From Rossellomorea aquimaris (GTDB lineage Bacteria; Bacillota; Bacilli; Bacillales; Bacillaceae_B), in contig NZ_QNRJ01000002.1 of the NCBI RefSeq assembly GCF_003315075.1, forward strand, positions 248,001-312,000: a DNA stretch of 64,000 bases, given 5' to 3'. This document shows positions 17,246-31,469 of this stretch, in pieces. Under the pieces are notes generated by a model. That model ran no database searches. It saw only the letters and a list, made by a program, of their open reading frames with translations, and was not told the DNA's origin. Numbering within the stretch: position 1 is the stretch's first letter; every line of letters begins with the position of its first letter. Position numbers and translations under genes: made by a program.

Positions 17246-19927
17246 TCACTGTTTTTTTCTTGCAAAAAATGACCCTGCCAGTAAAAACGTTGGAACCGAG
17301 CTTAAACCAATGATTAAGAACCAGTCCTTTAACACGATCGGTACTGTATGGAAGATCGGCTGCAAGGATGGGATGTATATCACGAGAAGCATCAATACGA
17401 GTGAAGATAGCACGGACCACACAAGATACATGTTTCCGAAGGGATTTCTTGAAAATACAGAAACTTCACTTCGACAGTCAAACACATGAATGAGCTGCGC
17501 CATAACCAATGTAGCAAAGGCAACGGTTTGGGCATACGCCAAGTGATCGGGGTGAGTCTTATACGACAACATGAAGGCAAGTAGAGTGACACCTCCGATT
17601 AAGAAGCCCCTTGAAACTACCTTCCAGCCTAATCCTCTGGCAAACACGCCTTCTTTTGGATGCCTTGGTTTTCTCTTCATGACATCATCTTCCGGCTTAT
17701 CGAGACCAAGTGCCATGGCAGGAAGTCCATCTGTCACAAGGTTCACCCATAGAATCTGAATCGGCACCAATGGAAGTGGAAGGGCCAGGATCATGGCAAA
17801 TAGCATGACGAGAATTTCCCCTACATTCGATGCCAGCAGGTAACGAATAAACTTTCTGATGTTTTCATAGATGTTTCTGCCTTCCTGGATGGCTGATTTA
17901 ATCGTTGCAAAGTTATCATCCAACAGGACAAGTGAGGAAGATTCCTTGGCTACATCTGTTCCGGTAATTCCCATGGCTACGCCAATATCCGAAGATTTTA
18001 TGGCCGGAGCGTCATTTACTCCATCCCCGGTCATCGCCACCACATGTCCCCGGTTTTGCAGGGCTTTGACGATTTTTAATTTATGCTCAGGAGAAACACG
18101 TGCAAAAACCGAAACTTCTTCCACGATTTCTTCCAGTTCATGTACTTCCATTTGATTCAACGCTTTTCCATCCAGAACGCGATCTTTGTTTTTTAAGATT
18201 CCCAGCTGTTTGGCAATCGCTTTAGCCGTTAAGATATGATCCCCAGTAATCATCACCGTCTTAATGCCGGCTGCGCGACACTCTTTTACTGCCTGTTTCA
18301 CTTCAGGTCTGGGAGGATCAATCATACCTTGTAAGCCAATGAAGGTCACTCCTTCTTCAATGTCATTTTCCTTGGTCCCTTCGATGGATCTTTCATTGAG
18401 GGGTTTATAAGCAATCGCAATGTTTCGAAGGGCATTGGACGACATTTCACTGATTGCCTCTTCTACTTTTTGGGTTATTTCAGCTGATTTATATTGAAGC
18501 CTTCCTTCCCACAAGATGGATTCGCTTTTTCCGACTAAGACGTCGGGAGCACCTTTCGTTACAGAGAAGTGTTTCCCGTTTTGGTCGACAACGATGATAC
18601 TCATCATCTTTCTAGTAGAATCAAAGGGGAATTCTTTTACAATCGTAAACTTCTTCTGCAAAGATTCCCGGCTCAATCCAGCTTTCAACCCCGCCACTAG
18701 AAGAGCCCCTTCTGTAGGATCTCCATCAACAACAAAGCTTTCTTCACGTGTTACGAGTTCTGCATGATTGCATAGCATACCAAAGGTTAATAATTGTTGA
18801 AGAGCATTTTCACTGTGAGGAGTGACCCTTTGGTCTCCGCTGTAAAATTGTCCATCCGGTTCATACCCGGTTCCCGTTACCGTCCACGTTCTGCCTCCAC
18901 TCCAGAGATGCGTTACCGTCATTTTGTTTTGAGTCAAAGTTCCTGTTTTATCTGAGCAAATAACCGATGCACAGCCTAATGTTTCAACAGCGGGCAGCTT
19001 TCGGACGATCGCTTTCTTCTTGATCATCCGCTGAACGCCGAGGGAAAGGGCAACGGTCACAATGGCAGGTAAGCCTTCTGGAATGGCCGCAACTGCCAAA
19101 GAAACCCCTGCTAAGAACATAGTGTACATATCGTGACCCTGGATCACACCGATTCCTACGACCAATCCTGTTAACACGAGGGCAACGGAAATCAGTATTT
19201 TACCTAATTCTTCAAGTTTTCTTTGAAGTGGGGTTATCATCGTTTCAGCTTTTTGAATCATATCAGCGATTTGCCCCATGGCTGTCTTCATTCCGATCGA
19301 AGTCACCACACCAATACCATTACCCCTAGTGACCATCGTCCCCATAAAAGCCATATTCTCTAAGTCTCCGAGACTCATGTTTTCACCAATGACAGGGTTC
19401 GTCGATTTTGTAACAGGTACAGATTCCCCTGTTAAAGCAGATTCCTCTATTTCCAGATTGTTCGTTTCAATGAGGCGTACATCTGCCCCGATCCGATCCC
19501 CGCTTGCAAAGCGGATGATATCACCGATAATGACCTCTTTCGAAACAACTTTCACCCACTTGCCATCTCTCAACACCGAAACCTGTGGTGCTGAAAGTTC
19601 CTTTAAAGCATGCAGGGATCTCTCTGCTTTACGCTCTTGAAAAAAACCTAAAAAACCGTTTATTAACACAATGGCTATGATGGCAATCGCATCGATGTAT
19701 TCTCCCAGTAATCCTGAAATGAGTGTGGCTGCCAATAACACAAGAACCATAAAGTCCTTAAATTGACTGAAAAATAATAACAAAGCTGACTGCTTCTCAG
19801 CTTCCTCCAATTGATTGTACCCAAATTGCTTCCGTCTGTTTGCTACGTCATCTGTTGAAAGACCCTCTTGATAATTGGTATTTAATGACTGCTCTATGTC
19901 CTCTTGTCTCATCTCATGAAATTTCAT
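17246..19927 (-). CDS. yloB: P-type calcium-transporting ATPase (SERCA-like, YloB)
   Basis: It exports or sequesters Ca2+ with ATP hydrolysis at the membrane; the B. subtilis homologue is made in sporulation. The 893-residue protein shows the cation ATPase N domain, four N-terminal transmembrane helices, actuator LTGESVPV, the M4 metal site with IPEGLPA, the phosphorylation site SDKTGTLTQN, MTGDGVNDAPA in the P domain, and six C-terminal helices starting after NIRKFIRYLLASN. The usual start MKFHEMRQ is kept. Its strong AGGAGG lies closer to another ATG that opens a three-codon frame (19924-19935) whose stop overlaps the yloB start. Confidence 0.96.
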   Translation of the reverse strand: MKFHEMRQEDIEQSLNTNYQEGLSTDDVANRRKQFGYNQLEEAEKQSALLLFFSQFKDFMVLVLLAATLISGLLGEYIDAIAIIAIVLINGFLGFFQERKAERSLHALKELSAPQVSVLRDGKWVKVVSKEVIIGDIIRFASGDRIGADVRLIETNNLEIEESALTGESVPVTKSTNPVIGENMSLGDLENMAFMGTMVTRGNGIGVVTSIGMKTAMGQIADMIQKAETMITPLQRKLEELGKILISVALVLTGLVVGIGVIQGHDMYTMFLAGVSLAVAAIPEGLPAIVTVALSLGVQRMIKKKAIVRKLPAVETLGCASVICSDKTGTLTQNKMTVTHLWSGGRTWTVTGTGYEPDGQFYSGDQRVTPHSENALQQLLTFGMLCNHAELVTREESFVVDGDPTEGALLVAGLKAGLSRESLQKKFTIVKEFPFDSTRKMMSIIVVDQNGKHFSVTKGAPDVLVGKSESILWEGRLQYKSAEITQKVEEAISEMSSNALRNIAIAYKPLNERSIEGTKENDIEEGVTFIGLQGMIDPPRPEVKQAVKECRAAGIKTVMITGDHILTAKAIAKQLGILKNKDRVLDGKALNQMEVHELEEIVEEVSVFARVSPEHKLKIVKALQNRGHVVAMTGDGVNDAPAIKSSDIGVAMGITGTDVAKESSSLVLLDDNFATIKSAIQEGRNIYENIRKFIRYLLASNVGEILVMLFAMILALPLPLVPIQILWVNLVTDGLPAMALGLDKPEDDVMKRKPRHPKEGVFARGLGWKVVSRGFLIGGVTLLAFMLSYKTHPDHLAYAQTVAFATLVMAQLIHVFDCRSEVSVFSRNPFGNMYLVWSVLSSLVLMLLVIYIPSLQPIFHTVPIVLKDWFLIIGLSSVPTFLLAGSFFARKKQ

Positions 19928-19935
19928 GCAACCAT
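19924..19935 (-). promoter_or_regulatory. Three-codon leader ORF (M-V-A-stop) overlapping the yloB start
   Basis: AGGAGGAGAGTGACATG places a strong ribosome site eight bases before an ATG reading Met-Val-Ala-TGA. The TGA shares bases with the yloB ATG (ATGA). The yloB ATG itself is about 18 bases from AGGAGG, too far for direct initiation. This implies start-stop coupling, or loose initiation. It is read directly from the sequence, but its function is inferred. Confidence 0.55.
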
Positions 19936-20025
19936 GTCACTCTCCTCCTACGATACGAAAAGTTGTCCTTCTCATAGCATTCTTATTCAGACTCGTCCTA
20001 AAAAATGATATGATTTACGTATGTT

Positions 20026-20054
20026 TTGCATTTTACCTGTGAGAGGGGTAAAAT
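20026..20054 (+). promoter_or_regulatory. Predicted SigA promoter of rqcH
   Basis: TTGCAT (20026-20031), a 17-base spacer and TAAAAT (20049-20054) lie 86 bases upstream of the rqcH ATG. It is the best SigA-like pair in the divergent yloB-rqcH gap. Confidence 0.55.
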
Positions 20055-20139
20055 CGGTTACATTTGATACACAGAGACCAAGATCAAGCCTGGCAGATTT
20101 AAAATACACCGAAATCGTTTAAAGCAAAGGATGTTATAT

Positions 20140-21843
20140 ATGTCATTTGATGGATTATTTACTAGAAGCATGACGAAAGAATTGAAAGAGAACTTATTGC
20201 ACGGACGCATCAACAAAATACATCAACCTTATAAAAATGAAATCATCATGATCATCCGGGCGAATGGAAAGAATCACAAAGTTCTATTATCCGCCCACCC
20301 CAGTTATTCAAGGGTACAGATCACAAATGAAAACTATGAAAATCCTTCTGTCCCTCCCATGTTCTGTATGCTCCTTCGAAAGCATCTGGAAGGGTATATT
20401 GTAGAGGGGATCGAACAGGTTGAACTGGATCGGATGATTATAATTGAAGTGAAAGGCAGAAATGAAATCGGCGATATTTCATATAAACAATTGATCATCG
20501 AAGTAATGGGCCGTCATAGTAACATCATTCTGGTTGATAAAGAACGAAATATGATTCTGGATAGCATCAAGCATATATCACCAAGTATGAATACACACCG
20601 TACCGTTTTGCCTGGTCATACGTATGTTTTACCACCACAACAAGATAAAAAAAATCCACTTATTGCTACCAGTGAAGACGTTCTGAGAGCACTGGACTTT
20701 AACTCCGGTAAACTGGATAAACAGATTGTCCAAGCTTTTGCAGGTATTTCACCTCTTTATGCAAAAGAAGTTGTTCACCGTGCAGGAATCGGTAACCAGT
20801 CTACGATCGCTGAATCATTCATAAAATTGATTCAGCATGCAAAATCGAATGACTCCACACCAACCCTCATTAGCGGGGAGAAAGAATCGTTTTACTGGCT
20901 GGACCTGGAGCATTTGCAAGGAGAAAAACAAACGTTTCCTTCGTTAAGTGAATTATTGGACCGGTTCTTCTATCAGAAGGCAGCACGAGACCGGGTGAAG
21001 CAACAAGGAAACGACTTGGAACGATTCATCCGAAACGAACGGGATAAAAATATAAATAAAATTGAAAAGTTAAAGAAAACGTTGGAGGATGCCCAGCAGG
21101 CGGATCGTTATCAATTGCTTGGTGAACTCCTTACTTCGAATTTATATGCGGTAGAACGAGGAATGACTGAGGTTAGCGTGGTAAATTATTATGATGAAAA
21201 TGGGGAAAGTATTATGATCCCCCTAGACCCGCAAAAATCTCCATCTAAAAATGCCCAAAACTATTTTTCACGCTATCAAAAAGCAAAGAATGCAGTGAAA
21301 ATCGTTCATGAACAAATAGAAAAAGCCGACGAAGAGATTGTCTACTTAGAACAATTACTTCAGCAATTAGAATCGGCATCAACAAAAGACGTTGAAGAAA
21401 TCAGAGAAGAACTGGAAGAAGAAGGCTACCTGAGGGTCCGTAAGCAAATGAAAAAGAAAAAGGCCAATGTAAAACCAGTTCTGGAAACCTACACTTCCAG
21501 CGATGGCACACAAATATTGGTCGGAAAAAACAACAAACAAAATGATTATTTAACAAACAGAGTCGCAGGGAAAGAAGAGATATGGCTTCATACGAAAGAT
21601 ATTCCAGGCTCTCACGTTGTGATCAAGAGTCAGAATCCTTCCGAGGAGACGATTAAAGAAGCAGCTAAAATTGCCGCTTACTTTAGTAAAGCACGGGAAT
21701 CAAGCTCCGTGCCTGTTGATTTCACTGAAGTCAAACAGGTAAAGAAACCAAAAGGAGCCAAGCCGGGCTTTGTCATTTATGAAGGACAGCAAACGGTATA
21801 TGTGACACCTGATTTGGATTTGGTCCGTTCGTTGAAGAATTGA
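20140..21843 (+). CDS. rqcH: Ribosome quality-control factor RqcH (NFACT/FbpA family, YloA)
   Basis: RqcH binds obstructed 50S-peptidyl-tRNA complexes and recruits tRNA-Ala to add C-terminal alanine tails that mark stalled peptides for degradation. The 567-residue protein has NFACT-N ([15 protein letters not shown] to about 200), a helix-hairpin-helix region ([12 protein letters not shown]), a long coiled coil (about 280-420) and NFACT-R with [16 protein letters not shown] near the C-terminus. ATG 20140 follows AAAGGA; an in-frame ATG nine bases upstream is less well placed. It is the only plus-strand gene in the window. The S4 protein YlmH, related to the partner factor RqcP, is also encoded here. 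Confidence 0.95.
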   Translation: MSFDGLFTRSMTKELKENLLHGRINKIHQPYKNEIIMIIRANGKNHKVLLSAHPSYSRVQITNENYENPSVPPMFCMLLRKHLEGYIVEGIEQVELDRMIIIEVKGRNEIGDISYKQLIIEVMGRHSNIILVDKERNMILDSIKHISPSMNTHRTVLPGHTYVLPPQQDKKNPLIATSEDVLRALDFNSGKLDKQIVQAFAGISPLYAKEVVHRAGIGNQSTIAESFIKLIQHAKSNDSTPTLISGEKESFYWLDLEHLQGEKQTFPSLSELLDRFFYQKAARDRVKQQGNDLERFIRNERDKNINKIEKLKKTLEDAQQADRYQLLGELLTSNLYAVERGMTEVSVVNYYDENGESIMIPLDPQKSPSKNAQNYFSRYQKAKNAVKIVHEQIEKADEEIVYLEQLLQQLESASTKDVEEIREELEEEGYLRVRKQMKKKKANVKPVLETYTSSDGTQILVGKNNKQNDYLTNRVAGKEEIWLHTKDIPGSHVVIKSQNPSEETIKEAAKIAAYFSKARESSSVPVDFTEVKQVKKPKGAKPGFVIYEGQQTVYVTPDLDLVRSLKN

Positions 21844-21857
21844 TATTTAATAATGAA

Positions 21858-21905
21858 GCACTCTCACTCTGTCTGAAATGTCTTTGGGTGGGAGTGCTTT
21901 TGTTT
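21858..21905 (+). terminator. Intrinsic terminator after rqcH
   Basis: GCACTCTCAC and GTGGGAGTGC pair around a 20-base loop and are followed by TTTTGTTTT. The stem starts 15 bases after the rqcH stop. Confidence 0.85.
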
Positions 21906-21920
21906 TACCCTAATTAAAAT

Positions 21921-21949
21921 CGAAAAGCAACTCACTAAAGAGTCGCTTT
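21921..21949 (-). terminator. Intrinsic terminator at the end of the pyr operon
   Basis: The minus strand has AAAGCGACTC / GAGTTGCTTT with a short loop, then TCGATTTTAATT. It lies six bases beyond the pyrE stop and converges on the rqcH terminator. Confidence 0.75.
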
Positions 21950-21954
21950 CCACC

Positions 21955-22578
21955 TTAACTGCCCCATTTCTCCGGATTTTCACTCCAAAGCTTCAATTGG
22001 TCCAGTTCTTCTTCCCGAATGATCGAGTTTTGAAGCGCTACATCCAATAAGCTTGAGTAATCGGATAGAGCATACGCCTTAATATCGTGTTCTTGCAGCA
22101 TGCTTTTCCCTTTTTCTAACTCGTAGGTGAAAATGGCCGCCACCCCTAATACGTCACAGCCCGCTTCTCTTAAGGCTTTTACAGCCGTGATACAGCTGCC
22201 GCCTGTCGAGATGAGGTCTTCAACCACGACCACCTTTTGACCAGGAGCAGCCCTCCCTTCAATCTGCTTTCCTTTTCCGTGAGCTTTCGCTTTCGAGCGA
22301 ACATAACACATGGGCAGGTTTAGTTTTTCACTTACCCATGCAGCATGGGGAATTCCGGCTGTTGCCGTTCCCGCGATGACTTCCACTTCCGGGAACTGCT
22401 CTTTAATAATCTCAACAAGACCCGTAGAGATTTGATCCCGTACTACAGGGTAAGATAAGGTCAGTCGATTATCACAATAGATTGGGGACTTTATTCCCGA
22501 TGACCATGTAAATGGCTCCGACGGGTTTAAAAATACGGCTTCGATGTCTAATAGCTTTTTGGCGATATCCTGTTTCAT
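21955..22578 (-). CDS. pyrE: Orotate phosphoribosyltransferase
   Basis: It joins orotate and PRPP to give OMP, the fifth step of UMP synthesis. The 207-residue type I PRTase has the PRPP-binding [18 protein letters not shown] (about 120-137), the flexible catalytic loop [17 protein letters not shown] (about 94-110), and the [16 protein letters not shown] substrate segment. ATG follows the pyrF stop immediately (TGAATG). It is the last gene of the operon. Confidence 0.97.
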   Translation of the reverse strand: MKQDIAKKLLDIEAVFLNPSEPFTWSSGIKSPIYCDNRLTLSYPVVRDQISTGLVEIIKEQFPEVEVIAGTATAGIPHAAWVSEKLNLPMCYVRSKAKAHGKGKQIEGRAAPGQKVVVVEDLISTGGSCITAVKALREAGCDVLGVAAIFTYELEKGKSMLQEHDIKAYALSDYSSLLDVALQNSIIREEELDQLKLWSENPEKWGS

Positions 22579-24965
<2,387 letters not shown>

Positions 24966-24969
<4 letters not shown>

Positions 24970-27900
24970 TGATAAATCGCCTCTCTCGTTTTTGGCTGTG
25001 ATGGAAGCGCTTCTGCTGAGAATGTCATGGATTCAATCACTCTCAGGATGGCTTCTGCTGTGTCCAGGGAGGTAAGACATGGGATGCCGTTCTCTACGGA
25101 TTCCCTGCGAATCCTGAATCCGTCCCGGGCAGGTTGTTTTCCTTTTGTCAAGGTATTGATGACCAGCTGTGTTTCTCCACTTTGAATGATATCCAACAGG
25201 GTTGGTCCGCTTGATCCGATCTTATCCACTTCGCGTACGGCAATATTGGCTTTTGACAGATGCTCGGCCGTACCTTTTGTGGCAAGGATTTGGTAGCCGA
25301 TATCGATAAAGCGTTGCGCCAGGAGAACCGCTTCGTCTTTGTCTTTATCTGCTACGGTCATGAGTACAGATCCATATTCTTTCATTTGCATTCCTGCTGC
25401 CACCATTCCTTTGTAGAGGGCTTTCTCAAGTGTGAGGTCTTTCCCCATCACTTCACCTGTTGATTTCATTTCAGGCCCTAAAGTGATGTCCACCCGTCTT
25501 AGCTTGGCAAAGGAGAATACAGGAACCTTCACATATACACCATGTTTTTCAGGTATTAATCCTGACTCATATCCTTGATCCTTCAGGGATATCCCAAGGA
25601 TGGACTTGGTTGCAATATTCGCCATCGGTACATTCGTGATTTTACTGATGAATGGCACTGTACGGCTGGAGCGTGGATTCACTTCCAGAACAAATACTTC
25701 GCCTTTCGAGATGACATACTGGATATTCAGTAGCCCAACAATGTTTAGGCCATTTGCGAGTCGAGTCGTGTAATCGACAATGGTTTGTTTCTGTTCCTGT
25801 GATAATTGTTGAGGAGGATACACCGCGATGGAATCTCCGGAGTGAACTCCAGCCCGTTCGATATGCTCCATGATTCCAGGTATGACTACTTCTTCTCCGT
25901 CTGAAATGGCATCCACTTCAATTTCTTTCCCGATCAGGTAGCGGTCGATTAAAACCGGATGTTGCGGGTTGATCTTTACTGCGTTCTTCATGTATTGAAG
26001 AAGCTCTTCTTCACGGTAAACAATTTCCATCGCTCTTCCACCAAGGACATAAGACGGTCTGACCAGCACAGGGTATCCGATGTTATCAGCGATGGAGAGG
26101 GCTCCTTCTACAGATACCGCTGTCTTACCTTCTGGTTGAGGAATGCCTAGTTCATTCAAAGTGTGTTCGAATTTATCCCGGTTTTCTGCACGGTCTAAAT
26201 CTTCAAGGGATGTACCGAGAATCGTGACTCCCCTTCTCACCAGCTCATCTGCCAGATTGATCGCGGTTTGACCACCAAACTGCACGACAACTCCTTTAGG
26301 CTTTTCAAGATCGATGATGTGCATGACATCTTCTACCGTAAGAGGTTCAAAGTATAACTTATCCGAGATACTGAAGTCAGTCGAAACCGTTTCTGGATTG
26401 TTATTCACGATGATGGCTTCATAACCTGCTTCTTTAATGGCCCAGACAGAGTGAACGGTCGCGTAATCAAATTCCACTCCCTGACCGATCCTGATCGGTC
26501 CTGACCCAAGGACGATGACACTCTCCCTTGATGTGACCTTGGATTCATTCTCATCCTCATAGGTTCCATAGAAGTAAGGAGTTTCTGATTCAAACTCAGC
26601 CGCACATGTATCTACCATTTTATAGACAGGTGTTAATTCATTTTCTTTTCTCCAGCTATACAATTCTGCTTCCGTACTATTCCATAGCTTCGCAAGGGTG
26701 ATATCTGAAAAGCCCATTCGCTTTGCTTTTTGACCCAGCTCAAGATTGAATGGATGTAAAGTTAATTCCTTTTCGAATTCTACGATTCTATTCATTTTAT
26801 ACAGGAAGAAAAGATCGATTTTGCTCCAATCATGAATAGTTTCAATCGTCACTCCTCTACGAAGTGCTTCCCCGATATAGAAGAGTCGTTCGTCTCCTGC
26901 TTTGCGGATTCTCTTCTCGATCCACTGGTCAGTAAATTGTTCAGCATCACTTAACTCCATATGATACGTATTGCTCTCCAAGGAACGTATCGCTTTAAGA
27001 AGTGACTCTTCGAACGTTCGGCCAATCGCCATGACTTCACCGGTTGCTTTCATTTGCGTACCGAGGTTACGCTTGGCAGCTTCAAATTTATCAAACGGCC
27101 ATCTTGGGATTTTCGTTACCACATAGTCCAGTGCAGGTTCGAATGCTGCATATGTTTTACCTGTTACAGGATTCATCATTTCATCCAGGGTCAGTCCTAC
27201 CGCAATTTTTGCTGCAAGCTTCGCAATTGGGTATCCCGTTGCTTTTGATGCAAGTGCTGAGGAACGGCTCACCCTTGGATTCACTTCGATGATGTAATAC
27301 TGGAAGCTGTCCGGATCAAGGGCGAGCTGGACGTTACAGCCCCCTTCAATCCCTAATGCCCGGATGATCTTTAAGCTTGTATTACGGAGCATTTGATACT
27401 CCCGGTCACTTAGGGTTTGACTTGGAGCTACGACGATCGAATCTCCCGTATGGATTCCCACGGGGTCGATGTTCTCCATATTACACACTACGATGGAGTT
27501 ATCGGCTGCATCTCTCATAACCTCGTATTCTATCTCTTTAAAACCTGCGATACTTTTTTCCAGTAGACATTGAGTTACCGGGCTGTACTTTAGGCCAGAG
27601 GTTACAATTTCGACTAATTCTTCTTCATTGTGACAAATCCCTCCGCCGGTTCCGCCCAGTGTGTAGGCAGGTCTTACGATTACTGGAAAGCCGACGCTTT
27701 CTACGAAATGAAACGCTTCATCCACCGTTCGGATGATATCGCTCTCTGGAACAGGCTCTCCGAGTTCATTCATCAAATTTCTAAATAAGTCACGATCTTC
27801 TGCCTTCTCGATTGCCGAGAGCTTCGTTCCGAGAATCTCCACTCCACACTCTTCTAAAACTCCTGATTTAGCGAGTTCAACAGCCAGGTTCAATCCCGTT

Positions 27901-28178
27901 TGACCACCTAATGTAGGAAGAAGCGCATCCGGACGTTCCTTACGAATGATTCTACTGACAAACTCCAGTGTCAGTGGTTCGATATACACTTTATCAGCCA
28001 TTTCAGCGTCGGTCATAATCGTAGCAGGGTTTGAATTTACGAGGATGACACGGTAGCCTTCCTCTTTTAAGGCGATACACGCTTGAGTCCCCGCGTAATC
28101 GAATTCTGCCGCCTGTCCTATGATGATGGGGCCGCTCCCGATAACTAAGATGCTTTTAATGTCTGTACGTTTAGGCAT
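24966..28178 (-). CDS. carB: Carbamoyl-phosphate synthase, large subunit
   Basis: It makes carbamoyl phosphate from bicarbonate, ATP and ammonia channelled from CarA. The 1070-residue protein has two homologous ATP-grasp halves: [20 protein letters not shown] at the N-terminus and [19 protein letters not shown] in the middle (about 550). Each is followed by metal-binding EVNPR motifs. A C-terminal MGS-like allosteric domain follows (from about 930, [17 protein letters not shown]). It is the pyrimidine-specific enzyme by its operon location. Confidence 0.97.
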
Positions 28179-29262
28179 GTTGAAGCTCCTTTCTTTTCTC
28201 TTCTTTCATTAGTTGTAAGAAATCATCGAATAAGTAATTTGAATCCTCAGGTCCAGGAGATGCTTCCGGGTGATACTGAACCGTGAAGGCCGGGAAGTCT
28301 AAATGCTTTAAACCTTCTACTGTTCCATCATTGATGGCCATGTGAGTAACTTGAAGTCTTGTTCCTGACAATGACTTTTCATCTACAGCATAGCCATGGT
28401 TCTGGGAGGTCAGTGCCACTTTTCCAGTTTTCACGTCTTTTACTGGATGGTTGCCTCCTCTGTGACCAAATTTCATTTTGAAGGAGTCCCCTCCACACGC
28501 GAGAGCAAATAATTGATGCCCTAAACAAATTCCGAAGAGTGGGATTTCTCCAAGGAGCTCTTTAATCGTTTCTATCGCTTCCGGTACATCTTTCGGATCC
28601 CCCGGCCCATTTGAGAGCATGATCCCGTCAGGCTGCAATCGACGAATCTCTTCCGCTGATGTATGGTAAGGAACCACAATCACATCACAATCACGCTTGT
28701 TTAATTCTCTCAGGATTCCGTGCTTCATCCCAAAATCCATTAACACGACACGATAGCCTCTTCCCGGACTGGCATATGCTGTTTTCGTCGAAACCTGCAT
28801 GACTTGATCTGTTCTTAGAGCCGAATCATGTAATTTTTCAAGCATTTTTTTTGGATCCAACTCGGCTGAACAAATGATGCCTTTCATGGCCCCATGCTGT
28901 CTGATGATCCTTGTTAACTTTCTTGTATCGATATCTGAAATTCCTGGAATCCCTTTTACTTTTAGTAATTCATCCAATGTTGATTCATTTCTCCAGTTAG
29001 AAGGAAAATCTGCTACTTCTCTCACAATGAACGCTTTGATTGCCGGAGTGATGGACTCAAAGTCGTCGCGATTGATTCCATAGTTCCCTACGAGAGGATA
29101 GGTTAAAGTGACAAGCTGTCCACAGTATGATGGGTCAGATAGAATTTCCTGATATCCTGTCATACTTGTGTTGAAAACCACTTCTCCAATCGTTTCTTTG
29201 TTCGCTCCAAAGCCTTCTCCTACGAATACCGTTCCATCGTCTAAAATGAGTTGTCTTTTCAT
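28171..29262 (-). CDS. carA: Carbamoyl-phosphate synthase, small (glutaminase) subunit
   Basis: It hydrolyses glutamine and delivers ammonia to CarB. The 363-residue protein has the N-terminal CPSase_sm domain ([21 protein letters not shown]) and a class I amidotransferase domain with [13 protein letters not shown] (nucleophile Cys about 245) and the His-Glu pair in [13 protein letters not shown]. The end overlaps carB by eight bases and the start overlaps pyrC by four. GGAGGAAAC precedes the ATG. Confidence 0.97.
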   Translation of the reverse strand: MKRQLILDDGTVFVGEGFGANKETIGEVVFNTSMTGYQEILSDPSYCGQLVTLTYPLVGNYGINRDDFESITPAIKAFIVREVADFPSNWRNESTLDELLKVKGIPGISDIDTRKLTRIIRQHGAMKGIICSAELDPKKMLEKLHDSALRTDQVMQVSTKTAYASPGRGYRVVLMDFGMKHGILRELNKRDCDVIVVPYHTSAEEIRRLQPDGIMLSNGPGDPKDVPEAIETIKELLGEIPLFGICLGHQLFALACGGDSFKMKFGHRGGNHPVKDVKTGKVALTSQNHGYAVDEKSLSGTRLQVTHMAINDGTVEGLKHLDFPAFTVQYHPEASPGPEDSNYLFDDFLQLMKEEKRKELQHA

Positions 29263-30545
29263 TGTTTGTTTCCTCCTTCATTCCATACAAGAGATCCCTG
29301 ATAAAAAGTAGCTTTCGGAAAGCCTCTGCACTCGATTTCTTTAAATGGAGTGTTTTTTCCTTTTGATAAAAATCCAGCTGGGTCAATCCCCTTTTTTTCA
29401 TTTAAATCTATAAGCGTAAAATCAGCTTCTCCTCCTACTTCTAGTAGTCCAAACGGAAGATTAAAGGCAGTGCTTGGTTTTATCGTCATCCAATCAACTA
29501 GCTGCTTTAATGTGAAGATTTCCTTTTCTACAAAGTGTGTGTAGAGTAACGGAAAGGCTGTTTCCAATCCAACAATTCCGAAAGGAGCGAGCTGCATCCC
29601 TTCTGATTTCTCTGCTTCTGTATGAGGTGCATGATCCGTCGCGATAAAGTCGATGGTGCCATCCAGCAGCCCTTCTATTAACGCTCGCTGATCTTCTTTG
29701 CTTCTAAGAGGCGGGTTCATTTTGAAATTCGGGTCAAGTCCCGGAATATCTTCTTCGCATAAGAGAAGATGGTGCGGAGTTACTTCAGCAGTCACATTGA
29801 TCCCTGCCTTTTTAGCATCGCGGACCACTCTTACCGACTCTTTCGTTGAGATATGGCATACGTGATAATGAACGCCTGCTGCTTCTGCCAGCAGCACATC
29901 CCGGGATATATGTACGGCTTCACAGATGGACGGTATTCCTTTCAGGTTATGCTCTTTGGAGAATGTCCCATCATGGACCGCTCCTCCATAAATCAAGGTA
30001 TTCTCTTCACAGTGGGCCACTATGGATGCATTGATGCCGGCTGCCTTCTTCATGGCTTCAAACATCATCCCTGCCGATTGCACCCCTACCCCGTCATCTG
30101 TGAATGCAAATGCCCCCTTTTCCTTTAAGGAAGGTAAGTCATTTAGCGTTTTCCCCATTTGTCTCTCTGTGATGGCGGCATACGGTAAAACGCGGACACT
30201 GGCTGTTTCAGAGATTTTCTGGTTAAGGGCTTGCAGATTTTCTATTGAGTCAGGTACGGGTCTTGTATTAGGCATTGCAGCGATGGTCGTGAAACCACCC
30301 TTCGCAGCAGCCATTGTGCCCGTTTCGATCGTTTCTTTGTGTTCGCCACCCGGTTCCCTTAAATGGACATGAAGATCAACAAATCCTGGAGAAATCAATA
30401 ATTCATCTGCTTGAAATTCCTGGTGGTCGGTACGTTTGAGGTCTGTTCCCATCTCGATGATTTTCTGATTCTCCACCTTCACATCCACTATCTCAAGATC
30501 ACCATTCTTTGCTAGAATACGTGCATTTCGGATTAACCAATTCAT
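29259..30545 (-). CDS. pyrC: Dihydroorotase
   Basis: It cyclises carbamoyl aspartate to dihydroorotate. The 428-residue amidohydrolase (type I) has [16 protein letters not shown] (metal-binding HxH about 59-61), [15 protein letters not shown] and [15 protein letters not shown] with the catalytic Asp. It is complete, with the short N- and C-terminal beta-sandwich parts. GGGGGAATT precedes ATG 30545, and a 16-base gap follows the pyrB stop. Confidence 0.97.
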   Translation of the reverse strand: MNWLIRNARILAKNGDLEIVDVKVENQKIIEMGTDLKRTDHQEFQADELLISPGFVDLHVHLREPGGEHKETIETGTMAAAKGGFTTIAAMPNTRPVPDSIENLQALNQKISETASVRVLPYAAITERQMGKTLNDLPSLKEKGAFAFTDDGVGVQSAGMMFEAMKKAAGINASIVAHCEENTLIYGGAVHDGTFSKEHNLKGIPSICEAVHISRDVLLAEAAGVHYHVCHISTKESVRVVRDAKKAGINVTAEVTPHHLLLCEEDIPGLDPNFKMNPPLRSKEDQRALIEGLLDGTIDFIATDHAPHTEAEKSEGMQLAPFGIVGLETAFPLLYTHFVEKEIFTLKQLVDWMTIKPSTAFNLPFGLLEVGGEADFTLIDLNEKKGIDPAGFLSKGKNTPFKEIECRGFPKATFYQGSLVWNEGGNKQ

Positions 30546-30561
30546 TTCAAATTCCCCCTAG

Positions 30562-31443
30562 TTAGTTGATTTCAACTGCTCTCTTTAAAACAGCCATTCT
30601 GATGAATACTCCATTTTCCATCTGCTTAAAGATTCTTGATTGATCACATTCCACCAATGAATCTGCCATTTCAACTCCACGATTGACCGGTGCCGGATGA
30701 AGAATGATACCGGTTGGTTTCATTCGTGCTTTTCGACTTTCCGTCAAGCCAAAGCTTTCATGATATTCCTCTTTCGTTAAGCTTGATGTACTATCGTGTC
30801 GTTCATGTTGAATTCTCAGTAACATGACCACATCGGAATCTGATATACATTCATCTATCGGCCTATATTGATGTCGATCCTTTGATGGAAACCATTCCTT
30901 CGGTCCAGAGAACATCACGTCTGCTCCCAGCTTTGTTAACGCTTCTGCATTGGATCTTGCCACCCGGCTATGGGCGATGTCTCCAATGATCGATACCTTC
31001 AGTCCTTCAAACCCTCCAAATTCCTGACGAATGGTCAGCAGGTCCAAAAGGCATTGGGTAGGATGATTACCACATCCATCGCCTCCGTTAATGACGCTTA
31101 TGTTAAGTGGTGCCAGTTCATCGAAATACCGTTCAAGGGAGTGCCGGATGACAACGGCTTCGACCCCGATGCTTTCTAATGTTTTCACCGTGTCATACAA
31201 GCTCTCTCCCTTTTGAACACTTGAGGTCTGGGCTTCAAATGGAATGACCTCAAGTCCAAGCTTCCTTTCCGCCATTTCAAAACTGCATTTCGTCCGGGTA
31301 CTTGCCTCGAAGAAAAGATTGGCTACATATCTATTGGAGCCTTCCTTCCATGCTTCGCCTTCTTTAAAGCGTTCAGCCGCATCTAATATTTCAATGATTT
31401 CCTCTTTTGATAGATCGTTCATTGTCAACAAGTTCTTCATCAT
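30562..31443 (-). CDS. pyrB: Aspartate carbamoyltransferase catalytic subunit
   Basis: It condenses carbamoyl phosphate with aspartate. Its 293 residues show the carbamoyl-phosphate loop [16 protein letters not shown] (about 48-63), [12 protein letters not shown], the Asp-site RIQHERHD, and HPAPVNRG. It is about ten residues shorter at the C-terminus than the roughly 304-residue B. subtilis enzyme and ends RAVEIN, which looks natural. No regulatory pyrI follows, as usual in Bacillus. Either of two adjacent ATGs (31443 or 31440) may start it. Expression is set by the PyrR attenuator just upstream. Confidence 0.96.
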   Translation of the reverse strand: MMKNLLTMNDLSKEEIIEILDAAERFKEGEAWKEGSNRYVANLFFEASTRTKCSFEMAERKLGLEVIPFEAQTSSVQKGESLYDTVKTLESIGVEAVVIRHSLERYFDELAPLNISVINGGDGCGNHPTQCLLDLLTIRQEFGGFEGLKVSIIGDIAHSRVARSNAEALTKLGADVMFSGPKEWFPSKDRHQYRPIDECISDSDVVMLLRIQHERHDSTSSLTKEEYHESFGLTESRKARMKPTGIILHPAPVNRGVEMADSLVECDQSRIFKQMENGVFIRMAVLKRAVEIN

Positions 31444-31469
31444 GGGACAACCCTTTCTTCTCTTCTTTC

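Noticed and set aside
17121-17420. 100-codon N-terminal extension of yloC
   Set aside because: It overlaps the yloB stop region and its terminator, and the family start MVVSMTGFG lies at 17120.
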